Shown here in pieces: positions 27,720 through 36,570 of a stretch of DNA of 64,000 nucleotides. The notes below the pieces were generated by a model. That model worked only from the letters and a program-made list of their open reading frames with translations. It made no database searches and was not told where the DNA came from. The stretch's first letter is position 1, and every line of letters begins with the position of its first letter. Made by a program: the position numbers and the translations under genes. Source of the stretch: Kocuria rosea (GTDB taxonomy: Bacteria > Actinomycetota > Actinomycetes > Actinomycetales > Micrococcaceae); assembly GCF_023715525.1 (NCBI RefSeq), contig NZ_JAMBOG010000010.1:1-64000 (forward strand), read 5' to 3'.

Positions 27720-29695
27720 CCGACGTGGATGCGGGGCCGGCGGGACGGGTCGGGCTCGTGCTCGCGCAGGATCTCCCGCACCACCGGGGCGGTGTCGCCC
27801 TGCCCCAGCAGCAGGTAGCGCAGCAGGTGGGTGATCGGGCTGCCCTCGGACCAGTCGAAGTAGGCGTGGGGGATCACCCCGGTGGCATCGCGCAGGGCCA
27901 GCAGCACCGCGGCGATCGCGTTGGGGGCGGCCGGGCTGGAGACCCGCAGGATCCGGTGGCCGTCGATCTCCGCCCCGTGGACCTCCAGCACTTCGGAGAA
28001 GGCGGAGGGGTCGTTGATGGCCACCTCGAGGAAGAGCACGCCGGCGGTGCCCGGGACCGGGTTGACCAGCCGCTGGACGGCTTCCTTGGCCGCGTAGCGG
28101 CGCCCGCTGGTGCCGCGGGGCTTGTGGGCGATGATGTGCAGCCGTCCGTCGTGGGCCAGGGAGTCGAGGACGAAGCGGCGGGCGACCTCGTCGAAGTCGA
28201 TGCGGTCGGCCCGCAGCTCGGTGGTGCGGTGGACACGGGAGATCAGGGAGACGGCGATGATCCCGGCGACGAAGAAGGCGGAGATCGTCAGCCCGTCGGG
28301 CTTGTGGACGACGTTCTCCACCAGGGCGTAGCCCATCACCAGGGTCAGCACGGCGAAGCCGGCCGCGGCCCTCTTCCGGTGGCCCCGCCAGCAGGAGATC
28401 GTCACGGCCACGGCCCCGGAGACCATCATGGCCAGGATCCCGGTGGCGTAGGCCCCGGCCTGGGCATTGACGTCGGCGTCGAAGGCCACCGTGATGAGGA
28501 TGCTCAGGGTGGTGTAGACCAGCACCACGGGCCGGACCAGCCGGCCCCACTCCGGGGCCATGCCGTAGCCGGGCAGGTAGCGGGGCACGATGTTGATCAG
28601 CCCGGCCATCGCCGAGGCCCCGGCGAACCACAGGATGAGGATGCTGGAGGCGTCGTAGACGGTGCCGAAGCCCTCGCCCAGGTGTTCGTGGGCCAGGTAG
28701 GCCAGGGCCCGGCCGCTGGCGGCCCCGCCCTCGGCGAACTCCTCGGCGGGGATCAGCACCGTGGTCACGAAGGAGGACCCGATGAGGTAGACGCTCATGA
28801 TCAGCGCCGCGGTGGTGAGCAGCTTGCGCGTGTTGCGCACCCGCGAGACCAGGTGCTCGGCCGGGGTGGCCCCGCGGGTGGCGACCAGGGGCATCATCGA
28901 CACCCCGGTCTCGAACCCGGACAGCCCCAGCACCAGCAGCGGGAAGGCGAGCACCGACAGCAGCACCACCTCCCCGGGGCCTCCCCCGGTGGAGGCCAGC
29001 GCCTGGGTCCAGCCGGACAGGGCGCCGGAGGTGGTGGCGATCTCCCACAGCCCCACCGCGATGATCACCGCGTTGAGCCCCAGGAACACGCCCACCAGCG
29101 GGACGGCCACGGCCACGGCCTCGGTGAAGCCCTTGAGGAACACCGCGCCCAGGATCAGCAGCAGGACCACGGTCACCGCCACCTGGTGGCCGTGCAGGAA
29201 CTGCGGAGCCAGCGGGTTCTCCACCAGGTGCACGGTCGCGTCGGCGGCCGACAGCGTGATGGTGATGATCCAGGAGGTCGCCACGAAGCCCAGCAGCACC
29301 AGCACGAAGACCTTGCCCCGCCAGAACGGCAGCAGGTGCTCGAGCATCGCCACCGATCCCTGCCCGTGCGGGGACTCCTGGGCGACCCTGCGGTACATCG
29401 GCAGCATCCCGGCCAGGGTCAGCACCACGATCAGCAGGGTGGCCAGCGGGGAGAAGGCCCCGGCGGCCAGGGCGGCGATGGCCGGGAGGTAGGACAGGGT
29501 GGAGAAGTAGTCCACCCCGGTCAGGCACATCACCTTCCACCACGGCTGCTCGTGGTGCTCCGCCTCGGCAGCGCCCGGACCCACCGGGGCCACCCGGTGG
29601 GCCGACAGCCACCGCACCACGGGGCGCCGGGGGGCGGGCTTGCCATCAGGACGCGGCACGCTGGCCGGCATCGTGTACGTCGTCGAACGATCCAT
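27716..29695 (-). CDS. APC-superfamily permease, KimA-like candidate potassium importer
   Basis: The 659-residue protein has about 12 transmembrane helices (residues 45-490) and a 160-residue cytosolic C-terminal domain. [20 protein letters not shown] marks helix 1 with an APC-type break; [18 protein letters not shown] and [17 protein letters not shown] lie in the middle. The C-terminal part ([40 protein letters not shown]) recurs in proteins annotated as amino acid transporters and is similar in layout to KimA, a potassium-proton symporter. The operon with a KdpDE-like system and the adjacent trk remnants make potassium more likely than amino acids. The ATG at 29695 lacks a strong ribosome site. 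Confidence 0.75.
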   Translation of the reverse strand: MDRSTTYTMPASVPRPDGKPAPRRPVVRWLSAHRVAPVGPGAAEAEHHEQPWWKVMCLTGVDYFSTLSYLPAIAALAAGAFSPLATLLIVVLTLAGMLPMYRRVAQESPHGQGSVAMLEHLLPFWRGKVFVLVLLGFVATSWIITITLSAADATVHLVENPLAPQFLHGHQVAVTVVLLLILGAVFLKGFTEAVAVAVPLVGVFLGLNAVIIAVGLWEIATTSGALSGWTQALASTGGGPGEVVLLSVLAFPLLVLGLSGFETGVSMMPLVATRGATPAEHLVSRVRNTRKLLTTAALIMSVYLIGSSFVTTVLIPAEEFAEGGAASGRALAYLAHEHLGEGFGTVYDASSILILWFAGASAMAGLINIVPRYLPGYGMAPEWGRLVRPVVLVYTTLSILITVAFDADVNAQAGAYATGILAMMVSGAVAVTISCWRGHRKRAAAGFAVLTLVMGYALVENVVHKPDGLTISAFFVAGIIAVSLISRVHRTTELRADRIDFDEVARRFVLDSLAHDGRLHIIAHKPRGTSGRRYAAKEAVQRLVNPVPGTAGVLFLEVAINDPSAFSEVLEVHGAEIDGHRILRVSSPAAPNAIAAVLLALRDATGVIPHAYFDWSEGSPITHLLRYLLLGQGDTAPVVREILREHEPDPSRRPRIHVG

Positions 29696-30231
29696 GATCT
29701 GCTTTCTCACATCCGGTCCCGGCGCGAAGTGGCCGGCACGGCCGTCCGCCTCGTGCCACGGACCGGGGTGGCGGGTCCGCCGCCGCCTCCCGCCGGCACG
29801 GGGCGGGCGGGCAGGTGCCCCGCCGACACCGGGGAGGGGTGGCCGACCCCGGGCCGGCACGGCGACGACAGGGGTGCTGCGCAGCACACGTCCACGCTGG
29901 CTCCCTTCGTCGCCGCCGACCGCGCCCATGGACAGGACATCTCTGGAGGACAGTCCACACCCCCGCCAGGCCCATTGTGCGTTTCTTAATGCCGCGCTAA
30001 TGGGATCGGGGTCTTTTTTAGCAGCGGCTTTACACCTCTGGCGCCGGGAGGCTGGTGCCCGACGGGGGCGGTGAGGTGACGGTGCAGCCTCGTGGAGCCG
30101 GCCCCGTCGACGCCCTGCAACATATCCGCCCGTTGTTCTCTGTGAACGGGTGCTCTGGGATGCTCGTGGGACCACGTCGTCCCTGGCGCCGGCTGCACCG
30201 GAGCAGCGGCTACCGGCGAAGGAGGTCCTCG
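29696..30231. promoter_or_regulatory. 536-bp divergent regulatory region, permease leader
   Basis: No gene is supported. On the minus strand the roughly 300 bases before the permease are GC-rich and self-complementary, including a perfect palindrome GTGCTGCGCAGCAC at 29874-29887. At 29991-30028 an inverted repeat GCCGCGCTAA/TTAGCAGCGGC (one bulge) flanks a T-rich stretch. On the plus strand TTGTGC and TAATGG at 17-base spacing near 29975-30003 resemble a promoter. I looked for the ydaO/c-di-AMP riboswitch core and did not find it by eye. Confidence 0.35.
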
Positions 30232-30741
30232 ATGAACCGGGAACCGGGAGGGCACCGGATTCGACCTCAGGTCAGCGAGGAGCCCCTGCCGCCCGCCGCG
30301 GAGCGTTTCACGCGACAGCCCACCGCGGCGGAGTGCACCGCCGTCCACCGCGCGTGGGATCTGCGCCCCGGGAACGTCTTCCACGGGCGGACCATCGTCT
30401 CCGTCCGCGGGGAGGTGGGCCTGGGCTCCAGCCCGGTCGCCGTCCTCTCGCTCACGGGTGAGAACCCCGCCCACCCGGTCCAGACCCGCGTCGGGGCAGC
30501 CCATCCCGACACGGACTACGGCTGTGACGCCGTGTGGCTCGCCGCCCGGGCATGGGTGCGGACCCACGGGCTGCGCGAAGGCGATGCCGTGGATCTGGAC
30601 GAGCTCCGGAGCGAGGTGATGAGCGCCAGCAGATGCCTCGGGATCGGCTCCTGCCCCCGTGCGACGTCTCCCACCGCAGCTCCGGCCCCCCTGTCCTCCG
30701 CGGAGCAGGGGTCCCCGGAAGGACACCCCGCCCCGGAGTAG
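30232..30741 (+). CDS. Hypothetical protein
   Basis: A 169-residue soluble protein I do not recognise. The N-terminal part has [21 protein letters not shown] beta-rich centre follows ([20 protein letters not shown]), then a helix [19 protein letters not shown] and a Ser/Pro/Ala-rich tail of about 30 residues. There are two cysteines near SRCLGIGSC. The ATG at 30232 has an excellent AAGGAGG site 6 bases upstream, which supports translation. It is isolated, between the permease operon and the PLD gene. Confidence 0.65.
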   Translation: MNREPGGHRIRPQVSEEPLPPAAERFTRQPTAAECTAVHRAWDLRPGNVFHGRTIVSVRGEVGLGSSPVAVLSLTGENPAHPVQTRVGAAHPDTDYGCDAVWLAARAWVRTHGLREGDAVDLDELRSEVMSASRCLGIGSCPRATSPTAAPAPLSSAEQGSPEGHPAPE

Positions 30742-30838
30742 CGGCCCCGGAACTCCCGGACGTCCTCCACCACACGGGTACCGGCGCCTGGCCGGGACTC
30801 CCGGGCCCAGGACCCGCCGAGGAGGCGTGCTCGAGGGA

Positions 30839-32302
30839 TCACATGACGGCGGAGGTCAGCCGACAGACGTTGTCGAGGTAGCGCCGGTACCAGGGCCGGC
30901 TGCTCCATTCCTCCAGGGACAGCGGGTGCGCGACCGCGCGGTACTGCGCGTCGTTGGCCTGCAGACGTGCCACCAGGTCCCCCCCGAAGGCGAGCAGCAT
31001 GATCTCGTAGTCGAGGGTGAAGGACCGGAAGTCCATGTTCGAGGAGCCGATGGCGGCCACGCTGTCGTCGATCGTCAGGTACTTCGCGTGCAGGACCGTC
31101 GGCGCAGGATAGAGGTAGATGTGCACCCCCGCCTCCATCAAGGCGCGGTAGTACGACCGCTGGGCGTGCCCCACGAGGAACTGGTCGGCCTCCTCCCCCA
31201 CGAACAGCTCCACCCGCACGCCCCGGTAGGCCGCCGTGGTGATCGCAGCCAGCAGCGACTCGTCGGGCACGAAGTACGGGCTGGTGATCGCCACCTTCTC
31301 CACGGCCAGGTGCACCAGGGACGTGAAGAGCCGGAGGTTCGGCTCGGAGGGGAACCCGGGCCCCGACGGGATGAGCTGCATGGCGTTGACCGGGCCGCCG
31401 GGAACGAGCTCGGGCTTCTCGACGAAGTGCTGCCGGGGGTCGAGCCGCTCGCCGGTCTCGGTGAACCAGTCGGTGGCGAAGACCGCCTCGACCGAGAGCA
31501 CGATGTTGCCGCTGACCCGGACCGTGAGGTCCTTCCAGCGCCGCCCCGCCCGGGCGTTCCTCGCGCTGCCGTAGGCCGGGTCGATCACGTTGTGGGAGCC
31601 GACGAAGGCGGTCTCGCCGTCGACGATCAGCAGCTTGCGGTGGTTGCGCAGATCGGGGCGCCGCCACCGGCCGCGCAACAGGTCGATCGGCATCATGAGG
31701 TGCCAGTCGATGCCCGCCTCCGTCAGACGGCGGCGGAACGTCCTCCAGCCCGGGTACTTGCGCGAGCCGAGGTGGTCCATGAGCAGGCGCACCTTCACGC
31801 CCCGCCCGGCCGCCTCCGACAGCGCCGTGAAGAACGGGTCGGTGGTGTCGTCCCACGCCATGATGTAGAACTCCACGTGCACGTAGTTGCGGGCGGCGGC
31901 GACGGCGTGCGTCATCGCGGCGTACGCCTCGTGCGTGTCACCGAACAGCCCTTCGTCGGTCCCGGTGACGCACGGCAGCGCGGTGAGCCGGCGGGCCATG
32001 CGCAGCACGGACTCCAGCACCGGCGAGGGCTCGACGCCCCGGGGGATCGAGGGGAGATGCCCGGCGTGCTCGGCCAGCCGCCGATTGGCCTCCGCTTGGA
32101 TGGCGTGCCTGCGCCCGCGCACGTAGGGGCTTCCGATCAGCCAGTACAACGGGAACCCGACGACCGGGACGAAGAGGATCAGCAGCAACCACGCCGAGGA
32201 CGACGACGGGCGGCGGTTCTCCGGCACCGTTCCGACGGCGATCAGCTTCAGACCGTACTCGACGGTGACCAGCACGGTCGTCACGACGTGTATCCACCCC
32301 AT
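30839..32302 (-). CDS. Phospholipase D-type cardiolipin synthase
   Basis: The 487-residue protein has two N-terminal membrane helices (about residues 4-24 and 33-57) and two PLD catalytic HKD motifs. These are NHRKLLIVDGETAFVGSHN near residue 215 and HAKYLTIDDSVAAIGSSNMD near 400. That organisation is the ClsA-type cardiolipin synthase, which condenses two phosphatidylglycerols in the membrane. Both HxKxxxxD motifs are complete. Many actinobacteria use a different, CDP-alcohol type Cls, so a wider phosphatidyltransferase or phospholipase role is possible. ATG at 32302 is preferred; a GTG two codons earlier is an alternative. Confidence 0.9.
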   Translation of the reverse strand: MGWIHVVTTVLVTVEYGLKLIAVGTVPENRRPSSSSAWLLLILFVPVVGFPLYWLIGSPYVRGRRHAIQAEANRRLAEHAGHLPSIPRGVEPSPVLESVLRMARRLTALPCVTGTDEGLFGDTHEAYAAMTHAVAAARNYVHVEFYIMAWDDTTDPFFTALSEAAGRGVKVRLLMDHLGSRKYPGWRTFRRRLTEAGIDWHLMMPIDLLRGRWRRPDLRNHRKLLIVDGETAFVGSHNVIDPAYGSARNARAGRRWKDLTVRVSGNIVLSVEAVFATDWFTETGERLDPRQHFVEKPELVPGGPVNAMQLIPSGPGFPSEPNLRLFTSLVHLAVEKVAITSPYFVPDESLLAAITTAAYRGVRVELFVGEEADQFLVGHAQRSYYRALMEAGVHIYLYPAPTVLHAKYLTIDDSVAAIGSSNMDFRSFTLDYEIMLLAFGGDLVARLQANDAQYRAVAHPLSLEEWSSRPWYRRYLDNVCRLTSAVM

Positions 32303-32507
32303 GGCCACGGAGCTTACCCAGGCCCGGGCGGCGCACCGGCAGAAGTCGCCCCGATCCGGGCACGTGCGGCCTCGGTACGAGCGCGGCAGGCCCGTCCGGT
32401 GCAGCGGCTCGGCGACGGCCCGTGTGCTCCGCGTCGCCGGAGCCCACGGGGGTTCTCCTGGCGCCACGCCTCCCGGGCGGAACCTCGGCGGACCGGAGGA
32501 GACCAGC

Positions 32508-33054
32508 CGGCGGCCGGGTCCACGCGGGCGGGGAAGGTCGTCACGAAGGTGCCGGTGTCGGCCAGCATCTTCTCCGCGGCCGCCCCGACCCGGTCGGTCG
32601 TCTGCTGCTGGTCGTTGTACGGGGAGGGCCCGTGCTGAGCCGCCAGCCCCGCTGCACCCCCCCGGCCATCTCCGCCAGGATCCGCCGTTCCCGGGGGTCG
32701 AGATCCCGGGGGCAGGGTCGGTCAGGCACAGCGTGCCCATCCGCTCCCCGCCCGGGGCCCGCCCGGGGCCCGCAGGGGGTGCCCGGCGGAGAAGCGGATG
32801 CGCGGGGTGCCCACCACGAACCGAGTGGCCTCGAACCGCGCATCGACGGTGGCGTCCGGACCACCTCCGCCTCGGTCCACTGCCGGTGGGCGTCCACGAG
32901 GTTCACCGAAGCGGCCCTCACCCCGAAGACCTCCTGCGCCAGGCGCACCACCCGGTCGTAGCGCTCCTCCCGGGGTGTCCAGCACGTCCAGCGCGGGCAG
33001 GGCCTCCACCCTCGGGACATCCATGACGTCCGTGCAGAGCACTGCATCCGCCAC
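32508..33054 (-). pseudogene. Decayed copy of the GAF-SpoIIE phosphatase gene
   Basis: Pieces align with the intact protein at 18393-19574. They are RVEALPALDVLDTP; REERYDRVVRLAQEVFGV with VNLVDAHRQWTEAEV in a second frame; DARFEATRFVVG and IRFSAGHPLRAPGG in a third; MGTLCL; and ADTGTFVTTFPARVDPAAG at the end. About 30 codons of the GAF domain and about 90 codons of the phosphatase core are deleted, and everything after the ARVDPAAG segment is lost. Even the promoter (GGGCACGGTAGGGC just before a GTG) matches that of the intact gene. It is non-functional. Confidence 0.8.
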
Positions 33055-33344
33055 GTGGCCCTACCGTGCCCGACGCTGTCCACCGGCCCGCCGGCAGCGC
33101 CCGCGCACGAGCCGCGACCGCGACCGCGACGCCTGGGAGTGGAGCGCGGGCCTGCCCAGTCCCTCCTGCCGTGCCGACAGACTCCCTTCCCTCTGCGCCA
33201 CGCGTTCCTGGACGACCAGGCCTTCTCCAGGAGGACGCAGCACGCCACGGCCCCCGGCCACGACGCCCCGCCCACCGGACCCGAGGACGGTCCGGCCGAG
33301 GAGTTCCGCGCAGCGGTCCAGGCCCCCTGCCGACCGGAACGGCT
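33055..33344. other. Spacer without a supported gene
   Basis: Reading frames here are random-looking and rich in Arg, Pro and Ala, with no ribosome site or domain. I see only the promoter remnant of the decayed phosphatase gene at its left edge. Confidence 0.5.
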
Positions 33345-33377
33345 CCGGCCCCGGCGCCCGAGGCGCCGCGGGGCCGG
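33345..33377 (-). terminator. GC hairpin after the ABC permease gene
   Basis: CCGGCCCCGGCGCC at 33345-33358 pairs with 33362-33377 apart from a two-base bulge. It begins 46 bases past the permease stop. Confidence 0.5.
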
Positions 33378-33422
33378 GGCCGCTCGCCCCGACACCCGGC
33401 GGGAGCGGGGCGAGCGGAGGAT

Positions 33423-34661
33423 TCACCGGCCGGCCCTCACCCGGCGCGCACGGTCCAGGGCGGCGCGCAGGTCGAGCTTGTCGGTGTAGGCGGTGGAGCC
33501 GTGGCGGAACAGGTGCACGGCCACCCGCAGCACCACCGCCCCGAGCACGAACAGCTCGGCGATCACGACCCCGGCCGCCCAGGGCTCGAGGGTGCCCAGG
33601 GCGTTGCGCAGCATCGCGGTCACCGGAGCGGTGAGGGGGAAGTAGGTGAACACCTGCACGATCAGCGCCTGAGGGTCGCTGATGATGAGGCTGACGATGT
33701 AGAAGGGGACGAACATCGCGAAGATCAGCGGCCCGAAGACCACCCCGGCGTCCTTGGCGGTGGGCATGATCGCCCCGATCGCCACCAGCACGCCGGTGAC
33801 CAGCACGAACCCACCCACCAGCAGCAGGACCGCCACCACCATGGTGGGCGCGTCCACCTGCACCTGGGACAGGTCCACCTCCGGGATCGCCAGCCTGTCG
33901 CGGAAGAACAGGTAGCCCGCCACCACGGGAGCGAGGAACACCAGCACCTGCACCAGCCCCACCCCGAACAGGGCCACGATCTTGCCCAGGATCAAGGTGG
34001 TGGGGTCGACGGTGGTGAGGACCATCTCGGTGACCCGGTTCTCCTTCTCCTCCAGGGTGGAGGACAGCATCTGGTTGGACAGCAGCATGATCACCAGGAT
34101 GAACACCACCAGCAGCAGCAGCGGGGCGACGGCGTCGTTGAACCCGCCGGTGGCCTCCCCCGCCCGGTAGATCGTGGCCTCCACCCTCAGGTCTCCGGCT
34201 GCGGCCGCGGCCAGGGCGGGATCCCCGATCTCCTGCTGGGCCGCGGTGGTCAGCAGGGACTGGGCGACGGCGTCGTAGGCCCCGTTGTCGAAGAGCCCGC
34301 GGTCGGCCCCGGTCACCTCGATGGGCGCGGCGGCCGGGTCGCCGGGGTAGGCGAAGTAGGCGTCCAGCTCCCCGGCCTTGACCTGCTCGAGCGCCGCATC
34401 CGGGTCGGTGGCGGGCGTCCCCCCGAAGGCGCCGGCCAGCTCCGCGGGGATGAGCCCGGAGGCGTCCGTGTAGGCGAAGGAGACCTGCGCGTCCTTCTGC
34501 GCCTCCTCGGAATCGCTGATGGAGGTGTTGGCGGTGAACGACAGGGCGAAGATGATCGCGATGACCACCGGGATGGCCAGGGTCGCGATCCAGAACCCGC
34601 GCTTGCGCACGGTGCGCGTGAGCTCGAAGCCGACCACGGTGGAGAGGTTGTGGCGTCCCAT
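33423..34661 (-). CDS. NatB-like ABC-2 transporter permease
   Basis: The 412-residue protein has one N-terminal helix (about 21-43), a large extracytoplasmic domain (about 44-195), then five to six helices. SSTLEEKENRVTEMVLTTVDP lies on the cytoplasmic side after the second helix and is the coupling region shared with NatB. The family exports sodium or other substrates with its NatA partner; the actual cargo here is unknown. Its start overlaps the ATPase stop by one base (TGATG), so the two are coupled. Confidence 0.88.
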   Translation of the reverse strand: MGRHNLSTVVGFELTRTVRKRGFWIATLAIPVVIAIIFALSFTANTSISDSEEAQKDAQVSFAYTDASGLIPAELAGAFGGTPATDPDAALEQVKAGELDAYFAYPGDPAAAPIEVTGADRGLFDNGAYDAVAQSLLTTAAQQEIGDPALAAAAAGDLRVEATIYRAGEATGGFNDAVAPLLLLVVFILVIMLLSNQMLSSTLEEKENRVTEMVLTTVDPTTLILGKIVALFGVGLVQVLVFLAPVVAGYLFFRDRLAIPEVDLSQVQVDAPTMVVAVLLLVGGFVLVTGVLVAIGAIMPTAKDAGVVFGPLIFAMFVPFYIVSLIISDPQALIVQVFTYFPLTAPVTAMLRNALGTLEPWAAGVVIAELFVLGAVVLRVAVHLFRHGSTAYTDKLDLRAALDRARRVRAGR

Positions 34662-35617
34662 CAGGCCCCCACCCCCGCCGTCTCGGTGCCGCTGGTCCGT
34701 GCTGCGAGGGTGTCGGTGCCGTAGACCCGCAGGAAGACCTCCTCCAACGACGTCCGCTGGCTGCCGAACCCGGACACCGCGACTCCGCCGCCCACGAGTT
34801 CGGCCAGCACCGTCGTCCCGTCCGCACCCGGGGCAGGGGCGAGCCGGGAGATCCGGTCCTGACCTGCCGCTTCGGTGCTGACCACCGTGTAGCGGGGCGA
34901 GGCCGGGACAGCGCCGGTGTGGATGAGGCGGTAGACGGTGGACCCGAACTGTTCCTGCACCTGCCCCACGGTGCCGTAGGCGTGGGAGGTGCCGTCCTTG
35001 AGCAGGATCACCCGGTCGCACAAACGCTCCACCTCCTCGAGATGGTGGGTGACCATCACGACCGTGGCGCCGGCTTGTCGCTGCTCGTCGATGATGTCCA
35101 TCAGCAGCCGGCGGTTGACCGGGTCGAAGCCCTTCGTCGGCTCGTCCAGGATCAGCAGCTGCGGGGTGTTCATGATCGTCACCCCCAGCTGCACCTTCTG
35201 CTGCTGGCCCCCCGACAACTTGTCCAGGCGGGTGGTGGCTTTGTCGGCCAGCCCGACCCGCTCCAGGTACTCCAGCGACCAGGATCGGGCCCTGGTCTTG
35301 TCGAGGCCCTTGAGCCGGCCGAAGTACACCATCGTCTCGAGCACCGGCTCCTTCTTGTACAGCCCCCGCTCCTCCGGCAGATACCCCAGCTTCGCCCCGT
35401 CGGCGGGCTCGAAGACCTTGCCGTCGATGTGCAGGACCCCGGCGGTGGGCTGGTAGATCCCCAGCAGGGCCCGCAGGGTGGTGGTCTTCCCGGACCCGTT
35501 GGAACCGAGGAACCCGAAGGTCTCCCCGGCGTGCACGTCGAAGGACAGGTCATCGATCACGGTGGTGTTCCCGAAGGCCATCCGGAAGTCCTGGATGTGG
35601 ACCAGCGGCTCGCTCAT
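34661..35617 (-). CDS. NatA-like ABC transporter ATP-binding protein
   Basis: The 318-residue cytoplasmic ATPase has Walker A FLGSNGSGKTTTLRAL (about residue 36) and the signature LSGGQQQKVQLG. Walker B LLILDEPTKGFDPVN and the switch VMVTHHLEEVERL follow. The C-terminal 90 residues form the DUF4162-like domain found in such exporters. A TAGGGT -10 element at 35642-35647 lies 24 bases before the start, and GAGA supplies a weak ribosome site. It forms an operon with the permease. Confidence 0.93.
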   Translation of the reverse strand: MSEPLVHIQDFRMAFGNTTVIDDLSFDVHAGETFGFLGSNGSGKTTTLRALLGIYQPTAGVLHIDGKVFEPADGAKLGYLPEERGLYKKEPVLETMVYFGRLKGLDKTRARSWSLEYLERVGLADKATTRLDKLSGGQQQKVQLGVTIMNTPQLLILDEPTKGFDPVNRRLLMDIIDEQRQAGATVVMVTHHLEEVERLCDRVILLKDGTSHAYGTVGQVQEQFGSTVYRLIHTGAVPASPRYTVVSTEAAGQDRISRLAPAPGADGTTVLAELVGGGVAVSGFGSQRTSLEEVFLRVYGTDTLAARTSGTETAGVGA

Positions 35618-35641
35618 GTCGTTCTCTTTCGCATACCCACC

Positions 35642-35647
35642 ACCCTA
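35642..35647 (-). promoter_or_regulatory. -10 box for the NatAB-like operon
   Basis: TAGGGT on the minus strand, 24 bases before the ATPase start. It matches the TAGGNT hexamers seen ahead of other genes in the window. Confidence 0.4.
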
Positions 35648-36006
35648 CGGAGGCACGCTGCGCCGCCGGCGCAGGAACGCTTCTCCGGTGCCTCGGACGG
35701 GTTGCTGGCACAGGACAGGGATCTGCGCGGCGCCTCCGAGGCCTCACGGGCGCCGTCCCGCACAGCGGCACGGCGGCAGATGTCCCTGCACGCCGGGACG
35801 CCCCTCCTTCCATCGACGGCCGCGGACCGGACGCCCACCACATGGCCGCCCGCAGAGGAACCCCGGCCGCGCCGGCGAGACCACGGAGCGCCCCTGTCCG
35901 ATGTGGTCGCCGGCACTGTGCTGTCGCGGGGAGGGCCATGGGCAGCACATTCCCGCCGAAGATGCGCGCAGGCCCGGCATGGGCGGGGAGGGTTCGGGAC
36001 GGATCC
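35648..36006. other. Spacer without a supported gene
   Basis: No reading frame here has both a ribosome site and plausible protein composition. No hairpin or repeat stands out. Confidence 0.45.
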
Positions 36007-36012
36007 TAGAAT
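36007..36012 (+). promoter_or_regulatory. -10 box for a leaderless small membrane-protein gene
   Basis: TAGAAT matches the TATAAT consensus at five of six positions. It ends 7 bases before the ATG at 36020. A second ATG at 36014 would lie too close to be transcribed. Confidence 0.5.
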
Positions 36013-36019
36013 CATGGCC

Positions 36020-36232
36020 ATGCCCCTGGATCTGGAACTCATCTCGCTCAGTGCCGCCCTGCTGCTGGCGGCTGCCGCGTGGCCGATGCTGGCCGAGACC
36101 GCCCGTCGCCGGCGGCTCACCACGACCCGCGGGCCGGGGCGGAGACGGGTCACGGCGCTGTCGGCCTTCGTCGGGCCTGCGGCGCTGACCACGGTGGGGA
36201 TGATCCTTCTGGTGGCCGCCCGCTTCCTCTGA
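36020..36232 (+). CDS. Small two-helix membrane protein
   Basis: The 70-residue protein has two hydrophobic segments, ISLSAALLLAAAAWPMLA and VGPAALTTVGMILLVAA, joined by a strongly basic loop (ETARRRRLTTTRGPGRRR). That charge pattern places the loop in the cytoplasm. No family is recognised. The start at 36020 is chosen because the -10 box leaves only this ATG inside the message. Confidence 0.5.
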   Translation: MPLDLELISLSAALLLAAAAWPMLAETARRRRLTTTRGPGRRRVTALSAFVGPAALTTVGMILLVAARFL

Positions 36233-36570
36233 GATCCACCGGCCCGGCCCTCAGGATCCCGGCCCTGGGGATGCGGGGAGCCGTGGCCGCTCTCCACCGT
36301 CGGGGTCGTCGACGTCGCCGCTCCGGCCTGATTCCTCGCCGGGGGCCTGCGGACCGCGGCGGCCGTCCCGGGCCACCGCGCGGGTCCGCCGGCACCGCCG
36401 GCCGTTCCCTCGCACGGTCCGGTGACGACCGGACCGCCGGTGGCGCAGGCCCGCTGAGGGGTGGCGCTCCGTGCACCGTCGGATTCAGCGATGGCCTTCG
36501 CCCGGGTGCTCGGCGCGGGCACCTCCCGGATGCGGATGCTCGGGGACGCCCTCCGCGTCGAGTCGGACGC
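36233..36570. other. Spacer without a supported gene
   Basis: Arg/Pro/Gly-rich frames only, with no ribosome sites. It separates the small membrane gene from the convergent dehydrogenase gene. No clear terminator was found. Confidence 0.45.

Noticed and set aside
29696-30030. c-di-AMP (ydaO-type) riboswitch
   Set aside because: The conserved core blocks of that class were not recognisable on either strand, so it is only mentioned as something to test.
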